A DNA stretch of 47,545 bases from Archaeoglobaceae archaeon (GCA_027036775.1 JALWDS010000006.1:1-47545); one strand, 5' to 3'. Counted from the stretch's first letter, positions 15,723-24,726 are shown. Made by a program: numbers and translations. Notes: generated from the sequence alone by a model not told the origin.

Positions 15723-16069
15723 TCTTGTTCTAATTCTCTTAATATACGTTCAACATGGGATTTAAGGCTTGGTAAATCATGTTTTATGGTTTCCCAGACG
15801 ATAGGCAAGCTGATGCCGAAATAGGCATGAATAAGCTTGTCTCTCATACCAGCTATTGCTTTCCAAGGGATTTCGGGGTATTTACTTTTAACATCCTCAG
15901 GTATGTTTTTAGTAGCTTCATCTATGATTTCCAAATTTCGAATGACCGCATCTACTGTCTTCTTATCGTGAATAAATTCATCGTAGTCCATTCCTTCCGT
16001 ATACTCCTCGATTTTTGCAATAGCTTCGAGAATATCGTATAAAAACAATCTAACGTCTCTTTTAGACAT
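15716..16069 (-). CDS. HEPN-domain (DUF86) toxin
   Basis: 117 residues. The MRDKLIHAYFGI segment carries the R-x4-H motif of HEPN RNases (DUF86/HepT type), the toxin half of type VII HEPN-MNT systems in which the MNT partner modifies the toxin near its active site. It overlaps the upstream MNT gene by 8 bases, the usual operon arrangement. Length is typical and all key residues are visible, so it is probably functional. Confidence 0.9.
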   Translation of the reverse strand: MSKRDVRLFLYDILEAIAKIEEYTEGMDYDEFIHDKKTVDAVIRNLEIIDEATKNIPEDVKSKYPEIPWKAIAGMRDKLIHAYFGISLPIVWETIKHDLPSLKSHVERILRELEQDQ

Positions 16070-16355
16070 AGACTACCTCTCTCATTATTTGCGGTTTAAT
16101 CATTGGTTTTAGAGCATCTGGTGTTACTAAATCGACTTTAACTCCAAGCTTCCTGCTAAGATAATCTTCAAGTTCCATGAATTTGAAGAATCCTATCGGT
16201 TTGCTAAATTCGACTAAGATATCCACGTCGCTTTTATCCTTCTGTTCGTCCCTTGCATAAGAACCGAAGAGACCTATGTTCTTTACGTTAAATTCCTTCC
16301 TTAAGTATGGAAGCTCATCTCTTAGAATTTTTAGTATCTCTTCCTTCGTTCTCAT
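16062..16355 (-). CDS. MNT-domain minimal nucleotidyltransferase antitoxin
   Basis: 97 residues from the ATG at 16355. The NIGLFGSYARDEQKDKSDVD segment contains the G-S-x-A/R and D-x-D catalytic motifs of minimal nucleotidyltransferases. A TATA-like GCTTATAAT at about 16380-16389 fits a leaderless start at 16355; an in-frame TTG at 16376 is the alternative. It is the partner and neutraliser of the overlapping HEPN gene. Confidence 0.9.
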   Translation of the reverse strand: MRTKEEILKILRDELPYLRKEFNVKNIGLFGSYARDEQKDKSDVDILVEFSKPIGFFKFMELEDYLSRKLGVKVDLVTPDALKPMIKPQIMREVVYV

Positions 16356-16514
16356 CTTAAGAACTGTCGGTTTCAATCATTATAAGCTTTGTTTTAGATT
16401 GTATGATTAATTTGACTCATGTACTATTATGCTCAATCTTGATAGCATTAGTTTGTCTAACGATAGGAATATTGATGGTTAGACAAGCGAAATAGCTTAA
16501 TGATAGAAGTTGGA

Positions 16515-16703
16515 TTACTGCTGGTACTTTTTAATCATTTTAATGAATTCATCTAAACTGAGATTTTCAGTTTTTTCTCTAAGTTCTTTGGCAGAGTCAC
16601 CAGATCTTTTAACGATATGCTGAAGGAATATAGCGAACTCCTCGTTTGTAAGTTCTCTTTTAAGAATCTCCAAGGCTTTAACCATTATCTCTGATTTAAT
16701 CAT
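16515..16703 (-). CDS. Small hypothetical protein, possibly antitoxin-like
   Basis: 62 residues from the ATG at 16703 (an in-frame ATG at 16730 overlaps the divergent gene's promoter). It is helical, with MVKALEILKRELTNEEFAIF and ending SLDEFIKMIKKY. I do not recognise a family. Its small size, divergent orientation to the acylphosphatase-like gene and setting next to a toxin-antitoxin pair suggest an antitoxin or regulator, which is inference only. Confidence 0.45.
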   Translation of the reverse strand: MIKSEIMVKALEILKRELTNEEFAIFLQHIVKRSGDSAKELREKTENLSLDEFIKMIKKYQQ

Positions 16704-16760
16704 AGCTATATCAAAAGATAGATGAAACATAATTTAACTTGTGAAAGAAGTAAGAGGAGT

Positions 16761-17318
16761 ATGAAGGTGCGGGTGGTAATTAAGGGGAAGGTGCACGATG
16801 TTAGGTATAGACCGTTTCTGCTTGGTATAGCTGAGTCGTTAGAGATTGAAAGATTTTTTGCTGATAATGTTTACGTTGATGGGAAGCAAGCGGTAGAAGT
16901 GCTGGTAGAAGATGAAGATGAAAAGGTTAAGGCCTTTGTTGAGTTTGTGAAGAAGAAAAAGCCTGAAAATGCTGAGGTTGAGAATATAGATGTTGAGGAA
17001 TACGATGGATATGTAATGAAGACGGAATCGTACTACCGCTACTTAACCGCTATGCAATTGGCTAAAATCGCTACCTATGGAGGGAAAATGTTACAAAAGC
17101 AAGACGAGACTATAAGAGTAATAAGAGAGGAATCTGAGAATATTAGAAAGGAGTTAGGGGCAAAGATTGATTCAGTTGGAAAGAAGGTAGAAGCTGTGGG
17201 GGAGAAAGTAGACCTGCTCAGATACGATTTGAGGGAATACATGGAAACGCATTTAAAGAAGATATACGCTGAAATAGCAGAAATTAAGAACGCTCTTAAG
17301 AAGGCCGGAATAATGTAG
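16761..17318 (+). CDS. Acylphosphatase-like domain fused to a coiled coil
   Basis: 185 residues. Residues 1-~85 (KVRVVIKGKVHDVRYRPFLL, then DGKQAVEVLVEDEDEKVKAF) follow the acylphosphatase fold, with R-Y-R in place of the usual G-F-R near the active Arg. Residues ~100-180 are a long amphipathic coiled coil with GAKIDSVGKKVEAVGEKVD-type heptads. GAGGAG directly precedes the ATG at 16761. Enzymatic activity is doubtful because the catalytic loop is altered; a role in binding or scaffolding is possible. A short decayed copy of the same coding sequence lies at 27957-28025. Confidence 0.7.
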   Translation: MKVRVVIKGKVHDVRYRPFLLGIAESLEIERFFADNVYVDGKQAVEVLVEDEDEKVKAFVEFVKKKKPENAEVENIDVEEYDGYVMKTESYYRYLTAMQLAKIATYGGKMLQKQDETIRVIREESENIRKELGAKIDSVGKKVEAVGEKVDLLRYDLREYMETHLKKIYAEIAEIKNALKKAGIM

Positions 17319-17426
17319 TTTTGACTATTTTATTTAACTATTTTAATTTTAATCTTTATGTTTAGACTTTTTTTGTTGATGTAACGTAATGGATTGTTAC
17401 TTTTTTGGAGAAACATTTCCTAAACT

Positions 17427-17540
17427 TTATATGTTAGCTCGCTAAAGAAGGGTCAGGGCCGGGGTGTCGGGGGCACCCCGAGCCCATCATTAGAAAGCTA
17501 CAACGGGGTGCAGTCCTACGATAGGGGGTATATGTCAAGA
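17427..17540 (+). ncRNA. GC-rich structured RNA or leader with alternative hairpins
   Basis: A TATA-like TTTATAT at 17427-17432 precedes a GC-rich segment starting about 17450. GGGC (17456-17459) with GCCC (17482-17485) and GGGGTG (17461-17466) with CACCCC (17474-17479) form a strong hairpin. CACCCCG (17474-17480) can instead pair with CGGGGTG (17504-17510). The downstream gene begins with TTG at 17551. It may be an independent ncRNA or a switch-like leader; the sequence cannot separate the two. Confidence 0.5.
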
Positions 17541-17550
17541 ATTAAAAAAC

Positions 17551-18243
17551 TTGTCGGAAAATGTTGGCCGGGAATGGGATGAGTTGCTAATACATGTCAA
17601 GTTGGGTAGTACAATAACAGGTATAACGGTTCCACATTTGGTTCGATTCTTAAGGAGGTATTATAGGGGGTTATCCAAGGATGCTCTTATAAGGAGGGTA
17701 CACAGGGCGCTGGATAGGTTAGAGACTGAGGGGCTTGTGAACAACAAGATAAGCGAGGAAGAGGAGAGTTATTACAACGAGCTGGGGATGAGGTTGATGA
17801 AGAAGTATTCGAGGTACAAGAGGAAGAACAAGGGGTACAGGGGGCCTGTAAACTGGATCACTCAGTTAAAGAGGAAGGAGGAAATTGTAGAGGTTAATGG
17901 AAAGAAGAAGAGGAGGGTATATTGGGAGTTTGCGAATCCACCGCCTGATTACCTGAAGTATCTGGAAGAAAGAATGGAAAAGAGGCTCAAGGAGGGAGGG
18001 GAGGAAGGATTTAAGATAGACTGGCATGGAGGACTGGCAGATTACGTTAAGAAGTATCTGATAAAGAACTTAAAGGAGATTTTGGAGGAGGGATTGAGGA
18101 ACGCTGGGCTAATAGGGGATGGTGGAGAGAAGAGTGGGGAAGGGATGAGAAGTCTGAGCTTAGAGAGTTATGGGAAAGGGTGGGGGAGGAGCTTAGGACT
18201 GCTGTGGAGAGTTCTAAGAATGAGAAAGGGGAAGAAGAGGTAG
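17551..18243 (+). CDS. Hypothetical basic protein, C-terminus probably frameshifted
   Basis: 230 residues as read. The N-terminal ~75 residues (TVPHLVRFLRRYYRGLSKDALIRRVHRALDRL) look like a winged helix or helical DNA-binding part, followed by a basic region. From about residue 190 the frame looks less protein-like, whereas the other frame (RDEKSELRELWERVGEELRTAVESS, then a Lys/Arg-rich end) reads as a natural continuation to 18434. A frame change in the G/A-rich run around 18125-18145 is likely, either mutational or programmed. The start is TTG 17551, as no ATG is in frame. Family unknown. Confidence 0.55.
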   Translation: MSENVGREWDELLIHVKLGSTITGITVPHLVRFLRRYYRGLSKDALIRRVHRALDRLETEGLVNNKISEEEESYYNELGMRLMKKYSRYKRKNKGYRGPVNWITQLKRKEEIVEVNGKKKRRVYWEFANPPPDYLKYLEERMEKRLKEGGEEGFKIDWHGGLADYVKKYLIKNLKEILEEGLRNAGLIGDGGEKSGEGMRSLSLESYGKGWGRSLGLLWRVLRMRKGKKR

Positions 18244-18434
18244 AGTTGAAGATGATGGACGACAGGAAGAGGAGTAGGAAGGGCAGAAAGAAGAGGAAGA
18301 GGAGGAGTAAGAAGGGAGGGAGTAGTTGGGGTAGTAGAGTGGAGGTAATAAAGGATGAAAGGAAACGCAGGCTGATAAGCAGTATAAAGATGGGCTGGTA
18401 TTGGCTGACGAGAATTTTAAATATCTTTAACTGA
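18150..18434 (+). CDS. Highly basic tail frame, likely continuation of the preceding gene
   Basis: Overlaps the previous gene in another frame. It encodes an acidic helix, then a strongly basic stretch (KRSRKGRKKRKRRSKKGG), and a hydrophobic end (SIKMGWYWLTRILNIF). A GTG start at 18180 is possible, but protein-like sequence extends further upstream, so I read it as the C-terminal part of the 17551 product in a shifted frame rather than an independent gene. The basic stretch suggests nucleic-acid contact. Confidence 0.4.
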   Translation, partial: KSELRELWERVGEELRTAVESSKNEKGEEEVELKMMDDRKRSRKGRKKRKRRSKKGGSSWGSRVEVIKDERKRRLISSIKMGWYWLTRILNIFN

Positions 18435-18447
18435 AAAGGTGCAGATT

Positions 18448-18885
18448 ATGAGAAAAGTTCGTGGAAATAAATATATTTTAGGGAAAAATAGATCTCATAG
18501 AGAATTTGAACGAAGTTCAAGGAGGTTTGGATGTTTACTATTATTTATTTCTGGAGTACTCCTTGGTTTAAAAGTCGGGAGTAAGTGTGATAATATTGCT
18601 CAAGGAATACTACTTACATTTAGCTGGATTTTGGCAACCTTAGCTAATAACAGCTATTCATTAGTCTTAATTTTTGTAGTATTAATACCAATATTTACAT
18701 ATTATAAAAAAGGAAAATACTGCTCACGTGATTATAGAAAGGGATACGTAGTAGGTCTTGTAGAGGCCGTATTTAAGGCTCTATTAGACATATTGGGTAA
18801 TGAGTGGTTTCTTTTATTTATAGTTGGTTTTATTTTCGGTCTTATTTTAGAGATTTATCTAAAATTACCAATCCCTTTCTTTTGA
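18448..18885 (+). CDS. Membrane protein, about 145 aa, unknown
   Basis: Three to four hydrophobic segments (CLLLFISGVLLGLKVG, LVLIFVVLIPIFTYY, FLLFIVGFIFGLILEIYL) with a basic N-terminus (RKVRGNKYILGKNRS). The ATG at 18448 follows AAAAGGTG at good spacing; the GTG at 18439 overlaps that site. It begins 13 bases after the basic tail frame, so it may be co-transcribed with it. No family recognised. Confidence 0.65.
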   Translation: MRKVRGNKYILGKNRSHREFERSSRRFGCLLLFISGVLLGLKVGSKCDNIAQGILLTFSWILATLANNSYSLVLIFVVLIPIFTYYKKGKYCSRDYRKGYVVGLVEAVFKALLDILGNEWFLLFIVGFIFGLILEIYLKLPIPFF

Positions 18886-18997
18886 ATAGCCTATTTGTTT
18901 TTTCTTCTTCGAGTTGTGAACTAGCTGGAGAATTTAGATAAAAATAAAAGTTAAAATAACCATAAGATTTTTATTTAGAAGACAAATTAAGCATTCC

Positions 18998-21900
18998 GTG
19001 ATAATCCTATATAGGATTCTATCAAAATTACCGTTCAACTTTAGTATATTTAAGAAAGCGAAATATATCTGCGGATATATAGATGGCAAAATAGGTTGTA
19101 GTGAACTATTAAGCGTTTGTACTGACAAAGACCTAAAATGGTTAATAAGCTATTTTATAGAACGTAAAGATAAGAGATTCAAGGAAATATTAGTGCACAA
19201 ACCCGAATTACTACGCTTAGCCGAATACACCCCCTTCTTGAAAGAAGTATTAGAGGATTACCCTGAGAAACTTTTTGACATTATAAGAGTTGTCGGTTTT
19301 ATAAACGATGTAATCATCGAAGAAGCTTTGAAAAGAGATTTAGTAACTCTGGTAAGCGTTTGTACTGATAAAGACTTGAAATTGTTGGTGGATTACCTTA
19401 TTGAGCGTAAGGATGAGCGGTTTAAAGAAATCTTAGCAATTAAACCCGAATTACTACGTTTATCAGAGTACGTTGGTTTTTGGAAGGAAATACTGATAGA
19501 CTATCCAGAAAAAACCTTTGAGATTCTTGATGCCGTCGATTTTGTTGAAGATGCAAGAACCGTTAAAGAGGCTTTGAAGGGTGGTTTAGTTGCTCTAGAC
19601 TTAGAAATTAATCCTAACGATGAATCCTTTGACGCTGGGGGTGTAGTTTTTTCAAATGATGGGAGAACAGTCTCTTTCTATTACGATAAAAGTAAAGAAG
19701 ACAAATTCGTAGGATTATTGAAAGTGTTATCGGAATCTAATGCTATTTTGGTAGGACACAACGTCCTAAACCATGATTTAAAGTTTATTAGAGATAAATA
19801 TAATATTAACTTTAAGAATAAAGTCATCGATACGCTATATTTGAATTGTTTGGTTGAACCAGGAGCAAGGTCAAGAGCCTTATCAATGTTAGTTCAACAT
19901 TCTGAACACGATCCCGTAGAAGATGCTAAGGCAAGTCTAATCTTACTTAGGAGATTAATTAGGAAAATAAAGGAATACGGTCTCGAAAGAGAAGCAAAAG
20001 AGTTATTGGCGGACAATCCTTACGTTTCTGGTGTACCTTATGTTATCGATGCGTTTGATAGTAGTGTAAGGTACTCGAAAACTGTTGAAGAACAATCGAA
20101 TGGTAAGAGAAAACTGTTCGTGGTGGTAGATTGGTTAGGAATATCTAATCCTTGGTCTCCTTACGTTTTGGATCCGTCGTCTTACAATCCTAAGACTGTT
20201 TGGGAAAAAGCTGGTGTGTTTTCAGCTTTGTGTGCCATCAAAGATCCAAAATGTGGTTGTGGTGATCCAAATACGTTTAAGAAAACGTGGATTAACGATG
20301 AGAATACTCGTAAAGCCATTTTAGACGTTTCAAAAGCTGTTAGACGGAGAGAATTACCTAAAACATCCGTAGAAACTCTCTCGGAGTACATACCCTATTT
20401 AACCGAAAAATTCGATGAAGTTGAATTGCATGATGGAGAACTAATACTGAGTACGATTTCGAATTTAAACGAATTTTTCAGATTATCTGATAAGGTTTTA
20501 GCGAAAGTATCCTTGGCTAAGGCTTACTCGGATATTTCCGAGACTATAGGCTTAGAAGGTGTAGAATTCGTGGACTCTGGGTACAATCCAGTTTTGTTAA
20601 TTCCAGAATCGTCATCATTGGATCCCTTAAACGTAGCCTCTAATGTTGCTGGATTATTGGAGTGTTTAGAATTACCAGCCGTCGTTTTGGTTAGCAATGA
20701 CTATGAGAAAGCACTTGCAAGGAGAATTTTTGGTTACTTCTGCCCTGCCTACATGGATTACGATTTATCCGCATTTAGGCTGGCTGTGGAGAATAGGGGT
20801 GTTGTAATTACGGATTCTTTCGAACGAATACCGACGGGATTTAAGACGCTTGTAATATTCTCGGATAGGAGTATAATTAGAGGTGTTAGTAGAGAAAACT
20901 TATGCGAAAAATTGTGTTATGGTCTCATGAAGGTTTACGGTATGGCTCGAAAACTGGGAGTAGAGTATATAGCTTATCTGTCTTTTGTCGGTGGTACTCT
21001 GTCGAGCTTGTTACGCATACTTGAGTTTGGAAGGGTTTTGTCGCATGCTAATAGGAAGATGTATAAGAGGGGAGCTTTAAAAGGAGAGGTTTTTGTTAAT
21101 GTTTGGAATTCTGTTGAGGACGCTGTTGATTACGCTGAAAATATTACGGAAGAAATTTGGGGATTCCGTTACAGACCGTATCAGAGGAAATCCGTTGCAA
21201 TGCTCTTATCCGCTTATTCTTTGAATAGAACGACATCTCCGTTTGGTATAGTTATTTTGCCTACGGGTGCTGGAAAAAGCGTAATTTTCCAATCGGTAGC
21301 TGTAGCGTTGCATAGAAAGACGGGGGCTTTAACGATAGTAGTTTCACCACTTCAAGCGCTAATTCAAGATCAAGTGGAGAGTTTGAAAAGAAGGGGGGTT
21401 AAGGTTGGTAGATTAGATGGGACAGTTAGCTCTTATCAAAGATTTAAGACAATTCTTGACGCTATTTTTGGTAACCTCGAAATTCTTTACGTTACTCCAG
21501 AAAGGTTCGAGAGAGATGAAGTAAAGATTATCCTCGACTGCGGGAATGTCGGTTACGTAATACTCGATGAAGTGCATTGTCTAAGCACGTGGGGTAGCTC
21601 GTTTAGACCGAGCTATAAATACATGGCAAAGATGTTAGCTTCGGAAAGAAAAAGTAGATTTCTGCCCATTTACGGTCTATCGGCAACTTTACCAAAAGAC
21701 GTGCTGAAGGATGTTCTTGATGTATTGGGGATTTCTGATGTTAAAGAAGATGAGATAGATTTTGATTCGGACTTTAGTCCAGAGGATGTTTCCAAGTTTA
21801 GGCACAACTTAATACTAAGAGGGCCGGCGATGAGACCTGAGATAAAAATCAATATTGTCAAGGCTAAGAATGATTCAGATAAGCTTAACAGAGTTGTAGA

Positions 21901-23758
21901 TGAGATTCGTAGGTTGAGGGATTGGTTGGATGCGAAGGGTGAACCTTGGATTGGATTAGTTTTTGCTTCTTTTGTTAGATCGAGTTTAAAGCATGAGAAC
22001 GTGGATTACATTGCCAGATTTATAAGTGAAAGAATAGGAGAAGAAGTTTTGTACTTCCACGGTCAGATGAGTCAATCTGAAAAAAGGGAAGTGATTAGTA
22101 AGCTTGAGAAGGTTGTTAAAGAGCTTAGCAAACCGAGAATTGTAGTAGCTACGAAAGCTTTTGGAATGGGTGTGGATTTGCCAAATATAAGGTTCGTAAT
22201 TCATGCTCATGTTTCGGATTCTATAGAGGATTACTATCAAGAAATTGGACGTGGGGGTAGGGATAGGAGAGAGAGCTATGCTATTACGATCTACTCACCA
22301 GATGATTTTAATGAAAAGAGGAGATTGATAAGACCGATAACGCTTAATCACGTCCGTAGGCTGATAGATATAATAAAAAGTGCTAAAGGGGCTAAAGGTG
22401 ACGGGAAAGAGGTAGTAATCCCGCTGAATCCGTTTTACAATTGTTTTGGTAGCGATGGTAAGATAGTTATAAAGAAGGTTTTGCAAATTTTGGAGTATAG
22501 CGAGCTAATTGAACACGAAATTACGAATGGTCGTCTTGTAGCGTATAAGATTCTGGAAGATGTTGATCTTGAAAGTGTGAGGGAAGCAATTATCCACTTT
22601 GATATGGGTGAAAATGTGATTGTCTTAGACCTTAATCGTCCTAAGCTTCTTGGGCCAATTATTGAGGATAGGTTACGAAGATGGGCTGAAAAAGGATTTG
22701 TTAAAAGGGTTGAATACTCGTGGAAGGTTGGAGATGTTGTAATAAACATAGGGGAGAAGGGTTCCAGATTTGAGATGTGCTATATTTTGTTGAAAGATGA
22801 CTTGAGTTTGGAGAAGGTTAGTCTTTCGAAAGAGTTTGAGTTTTACCAGCTTCAGCTTCAGAAGTCGTATCAATTGGAAGGATTTTTCGAGAAGATTTCC
22901 TCGTTGCTACCAGATAAGAGGAATGATGAGGCGCATAGGATTATTAGAACGTATTTGGAAGAGGGGATTGCTGATGAGTTTGAAAAGAAGTTCAAGGAGA
23001 AGTTAAAAGCGATTGAAAGAGAAATAGAGTGTTTAGGGGATAGAGCGGTTATTTTTGGCTTGATGGGAAGTGGTAAGACCGAAATACTGTCGAAAATTGC
23101 CACATACTATATTGCCAAGTATTCGGAAAGGGGAGTTTTGATAATATTGCCCGATCCGAGTAAGAGTGACATTGTTTCGAGGATCAAGGACAAGATTGGC
23201 TATGATGTAAATGTTAATGTGAGGTCTGCAAGGAGTGTAAGGTTTGAGGATTTGTTTGATTATGAGGTTATAATATTTGATGATGTTGATGTTGCTCTTG
23301 CTAAATCTCTTGTGGATGTTGATTTTCTGAATAAGATTACTACTCTTAATCGAAAGGTATACCTTACCGTGGATCCAATTATTTTAACAACATTCGGATA
23401 CTTTAATAAGATATTAGAGATATTTAACAGTTATAAGCTTACCGTTCTAAAGTCGGTTGAATTACCGTTTGATGTTATGGTTGATGGTTTTAATGTTAGA
23501 GTTATTCAGAGGGAAGTTTATGAAGCTAAGAGGCATAGACTTGCGAATAAAATAGTGAAATACCTTCCGGGTAAGTGTAGTGGTGCTCTTGAACCTGCGA
23601 TTAAACCTACTGGCGATGAGTACTATAGGTTGTTGTATTTGTGTCTTAAAGCTTCGACGGGAGTTCCTAAGGACTTGAAGGTCGATAAGAGGGAATTTGA
23701 AAAAACATTGACTGAGTGGGTGTGCTATTTATCAAGGGATAGATTAGAGCTTGGTTAA
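18998..23758 (+). CDS. Giant DEDDh exonuclease - RecQ helicase - second P-loop protein
   Basis: 1586 residues from GTG. Residues ~20-190 contain two tandem copies of an ~87-residue helical repeat (VCTDKDLK..., RFKEIL...KPELLRL). Residues ~195-335 are a DEDDh exonuclease (ALDLEIN; GHNVLNHDL; EHDPVEDAKA). Residues ~715-1110 are a RecQ-type helicase (LPTGAGKS near 754, DEVHCLSTWG near 856, QEIGRGGRD near 1081). Residues ~1350-1440 carry another Walker A (GLMGSGKT) and Walker B (IIFDD). The 340-710 segment is unassigned. The order resembles WRN (exonuclease then RecQ). Likely DNA processing in repair, replication or defence; transcribed alone. Confidence 0.85.
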   Translation: MIILYRILSKLPFNFSIFKKAKYICGYIDGKIGCSELLSVCTDKDLKWLISYFIERKDKRFKEILVHKPELLRLAEYTPFLKEVLEDYPEKLFDIIRVVGFINDVIIEEALKRDLVTLVSVCTDKDLKLLVDYLIERKDERFKEILAIKPELLRLSEYVGFWKEILIDYPEKTFEILDAVDFVEDARTVKEALKGGLVALDLEINPNDESFDAGGVVFSNDGRTVSFYYDKSKEDKFVGLLKVLSESNAILVGHNVLNHDLKFIRDKYNINFKNKVIDTLYLNCLVEPGARSRALSMLVQHSEHDPVEDAKASLILLRRLIRKIKEYGLEREAKELLADNPYVSGVPYVIDAFDSSVRYSKTVEEQSNGKRKLFVVVDWLGISNPWSPYVLDPSSYNPKTVWEKAGVFSALCAIKDPKCGCGDPNTFKKTWINDENTRKAILDVSKAVRRRELPKTSVETLSEYIPYLTEKFDEVELHDGELILSTISNLNEFFRLSDKVLAKVSLAKAYSDISETIGLEGVEFVDSGYNPVLLIPESSSLDPLNVASNVAGLLECLELPAVVLVSNDYEKALARRIFGYFCPAYMDYDLSAFRLAVENRGVVITDSFERIPTGFKTLVIFSDRSIIRGVSRENLCEKLCYGLMKVYGMARKLGVEYIAYLSFVGGTLSSLLRILEFGRVLSHANRKMYKRGALKGEVFVNVWNSVEDAVDYAENITEEIWGFRYRPYQRKSVAMLLSAYSLNRTTSPFGIVILPTGAGKSVIFQSVAVALHRKTGALTIVVSPLQALIQDQVESLKRRGVKVGRLDGTVSSYQRFKTILDAIFGNLEILYVTPERFERDEVKIILDCGNVGYVILDEVHCLSTWGSSFRPSYKYMAKMLASERKSRFLPIYGLSATLPKDVLKDVLDVLGISDVKEDEIDFDSDFSPEDVSKFRHNLILRGPAMRPEIKINIVKAKNDSDKLNRVVDEIRRLRDWLDAKGEPWIGLVFASFVRSSLKHENVDYIARFISERIGEEVLYFHGQMSQSEKREVISKLEKVVKELSKPRIVVATKAFGMGVDLPNIRFVIHAHVSDSIEDYYQEIGRGGRDRRESYAITIYSPDDFNEKRRLIRPITLNHVRRLIDIIKSAKGAKGDGKEVVIPLNPFYNCFGSDGKIVIKKVLQILEYSELIEHEITNGRLVAYKILEDVDLESVREAIIHFDMGENVIVLDLNRPKLLGPIIEDRLRRWAEKGFVKRVEYSWKVGDVVINIGEKGSRFEMCYILLKDDLSLEKVSLSKEFEFYQLQLQKSYQLEGFFEKISSLLPDKRNDEAHRIIRTYLEEGIADEFEKKFKEKLKAIEREIECLGDRAVIFGLMGSGKTEILSKIATYYIAKYSERGVLIILPDPSKSDIVSRIKDKIGYDVNVNVRSARSVRFEDLFDYEVIIFDDVDVALAKSLVDVDFLNKITTLNRKVYLTVDPIILTTFGYFNKILEIFNSYKLTVLKSVELPFDVMVDGFNVRVIQREVYEAKRHRLANKIVKYLPGKCSGALEPAIKPTGDEYYRLLYLCLKASTGVPKDLKVDKREFEKTLTEWVCYLSRDRLELG

Positions 23759-23817
23759 GAAGATTGCTTTGCTAAAAGCGGTTGGAACGGATAAATGATT
23801 TCACTCATTTGAAATTT

Positions 23818-23838
23818 GAATAACCATAGTGGTTAATC
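23818..23838. repeat. 21-bp palindrome
   Basis: GAATAACC-ATAGT-GGTTAATC, with one base changed in the left arm, 60 bases past the helicase stop codon. Confidence 0.75.
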
Positions 23839-23972
23839 TATTAGCAAATTAACAACTCTCCCGCTTTTGAATAATCTATTCGTTTTCTTTTTTCGTATTG
23901 TGTACAATCTTTTCGATTTTTCGTGTAATTCTTTTAGTTAGGTTGTATGCTTGTTTTTTTAGTTTGAATTTT

Positions 23973-23993
23973 GATTAACCACTGTGGTTAATC
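23973..23993. repeat. 21-bp palindrome
   Basis: GATTAACC-ACTGT-GGTTAATC with perfect arms, just beyond the stop of the leftward membrane-protein gene. The rest of the 23759-24002 gap is T-rich and has no visible gene. Confidence 0.85.
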
Positions 23994-24002
23994 AAAAAGA
24001 TT

Positions 24003-24407
24003 TTAGATTGCTCGATTAGTATATATCTCAACAATCTTTTTTATTTTACCCTCTTTATCTTCTATAACAATCTTTCTCGGTATTCCTTTGAATTTAATTT
24101 TAAGCAATCCGTCTTCCCACTCGTATTCACTAACCTTATCACATTTAACGAAGCTATATCCAATCTGAATTCCCTTCTCGTAGATGTGACATTTTCTTGG
24201 GACTAAGCTTGGAGTGATTACTGCTGGAATTACTGCAATCGCTGGTAGCATGCTATCTATCGCTTTTGAATTACCTTGAAGAACTTCAATTAGAACTATT
24301 GTGAGAACGCTGAAAGTGTAGATGCTGGCTCCCGTTAAGAATAGTCTAATCTCTTTCCTTTTCCATGGTTTTTCTACGACTTCGGCAAGTTTTCTACCTT
24401 TGTTCAT
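24003..24407 (-). CDS. Two-helix membrane protein with cytoplasmic beta domain
   Basis: 134 residues. Two adjacent membrane helices (LFLTGASIYTFSVLTIVLIE and AIAVIPAVITPSLV) are followed by a soluble strand-rich C-terminus (IYEKGIQIGYSFVKCDKVSE, then LLKIKFKGIPRKIVIED), an arrangement like small membrane proteins with PH-like domains. No enzymatic motif. Function unknown. It is flanked on its 3' side by a palindromic repeat. Confidence 0.6.
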   Translation of the reverse strand: MNKGRKLAEVVEKPWKRKEIRLFLTGASIYTFSVLTIVLIEVLQGNSKAIDSMLPAIAVIPAVITPSLVPRKCHIYEKGIQIGYSFVKCDKVSEYEWEDGLLKIKFKGIPRKIVIEDKEGKIKKIVEIYTNRAI

Positions 24408-24525
24408 TTTTTCTTTAGTTAGTTGCCCTCGTTTTAAAGTTAAAATTTATCAAGAGCGTAGGATTGCTTTAAGGTATTCGGATTGGATTAAAGCTTTTTA
24501 TTCGTTGGTTTGTTAATAGTATTTA

Positions 24526-24726
24526 ATGAAGCTTAACGTTGTGATTTGGAAGGAAGAGGATATGTTCGTAGTAAAGGAAGTGTTTACAGGGGTAACTACA
24601 CAAGGAAAAACAATAGAAGAAGCTTTAGAGAATATTAAAGAAGCTGTCGAGTTGTATTTAGAAGAACTACCAGAATTGAAAGAAGAACTGGAAAAGAAGG
24701 AGATTATCGGTGTCATGAATGTCTAA
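24526..24726 (+). CDS. hicB: HicB-family antitoxin
   Basis: 66 residues with the HicB fold signature (VIWKEEDMFVVKE, TTQGKTIEEALENIKEAVEL). It overlaps the HicA gene by 8 bases. Unlike the pair at 13.8-14.3 kb, this pair is intact. HicB antitoxins neutralise HicA and usually repress their own promoter. Confidence 0.88.
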   Translation: MKLNVVIWKEEDMFVVKEVFTGVTTQGKTIEEALENIKEAVELYLEELPELKEELEKKEIIGVMNV

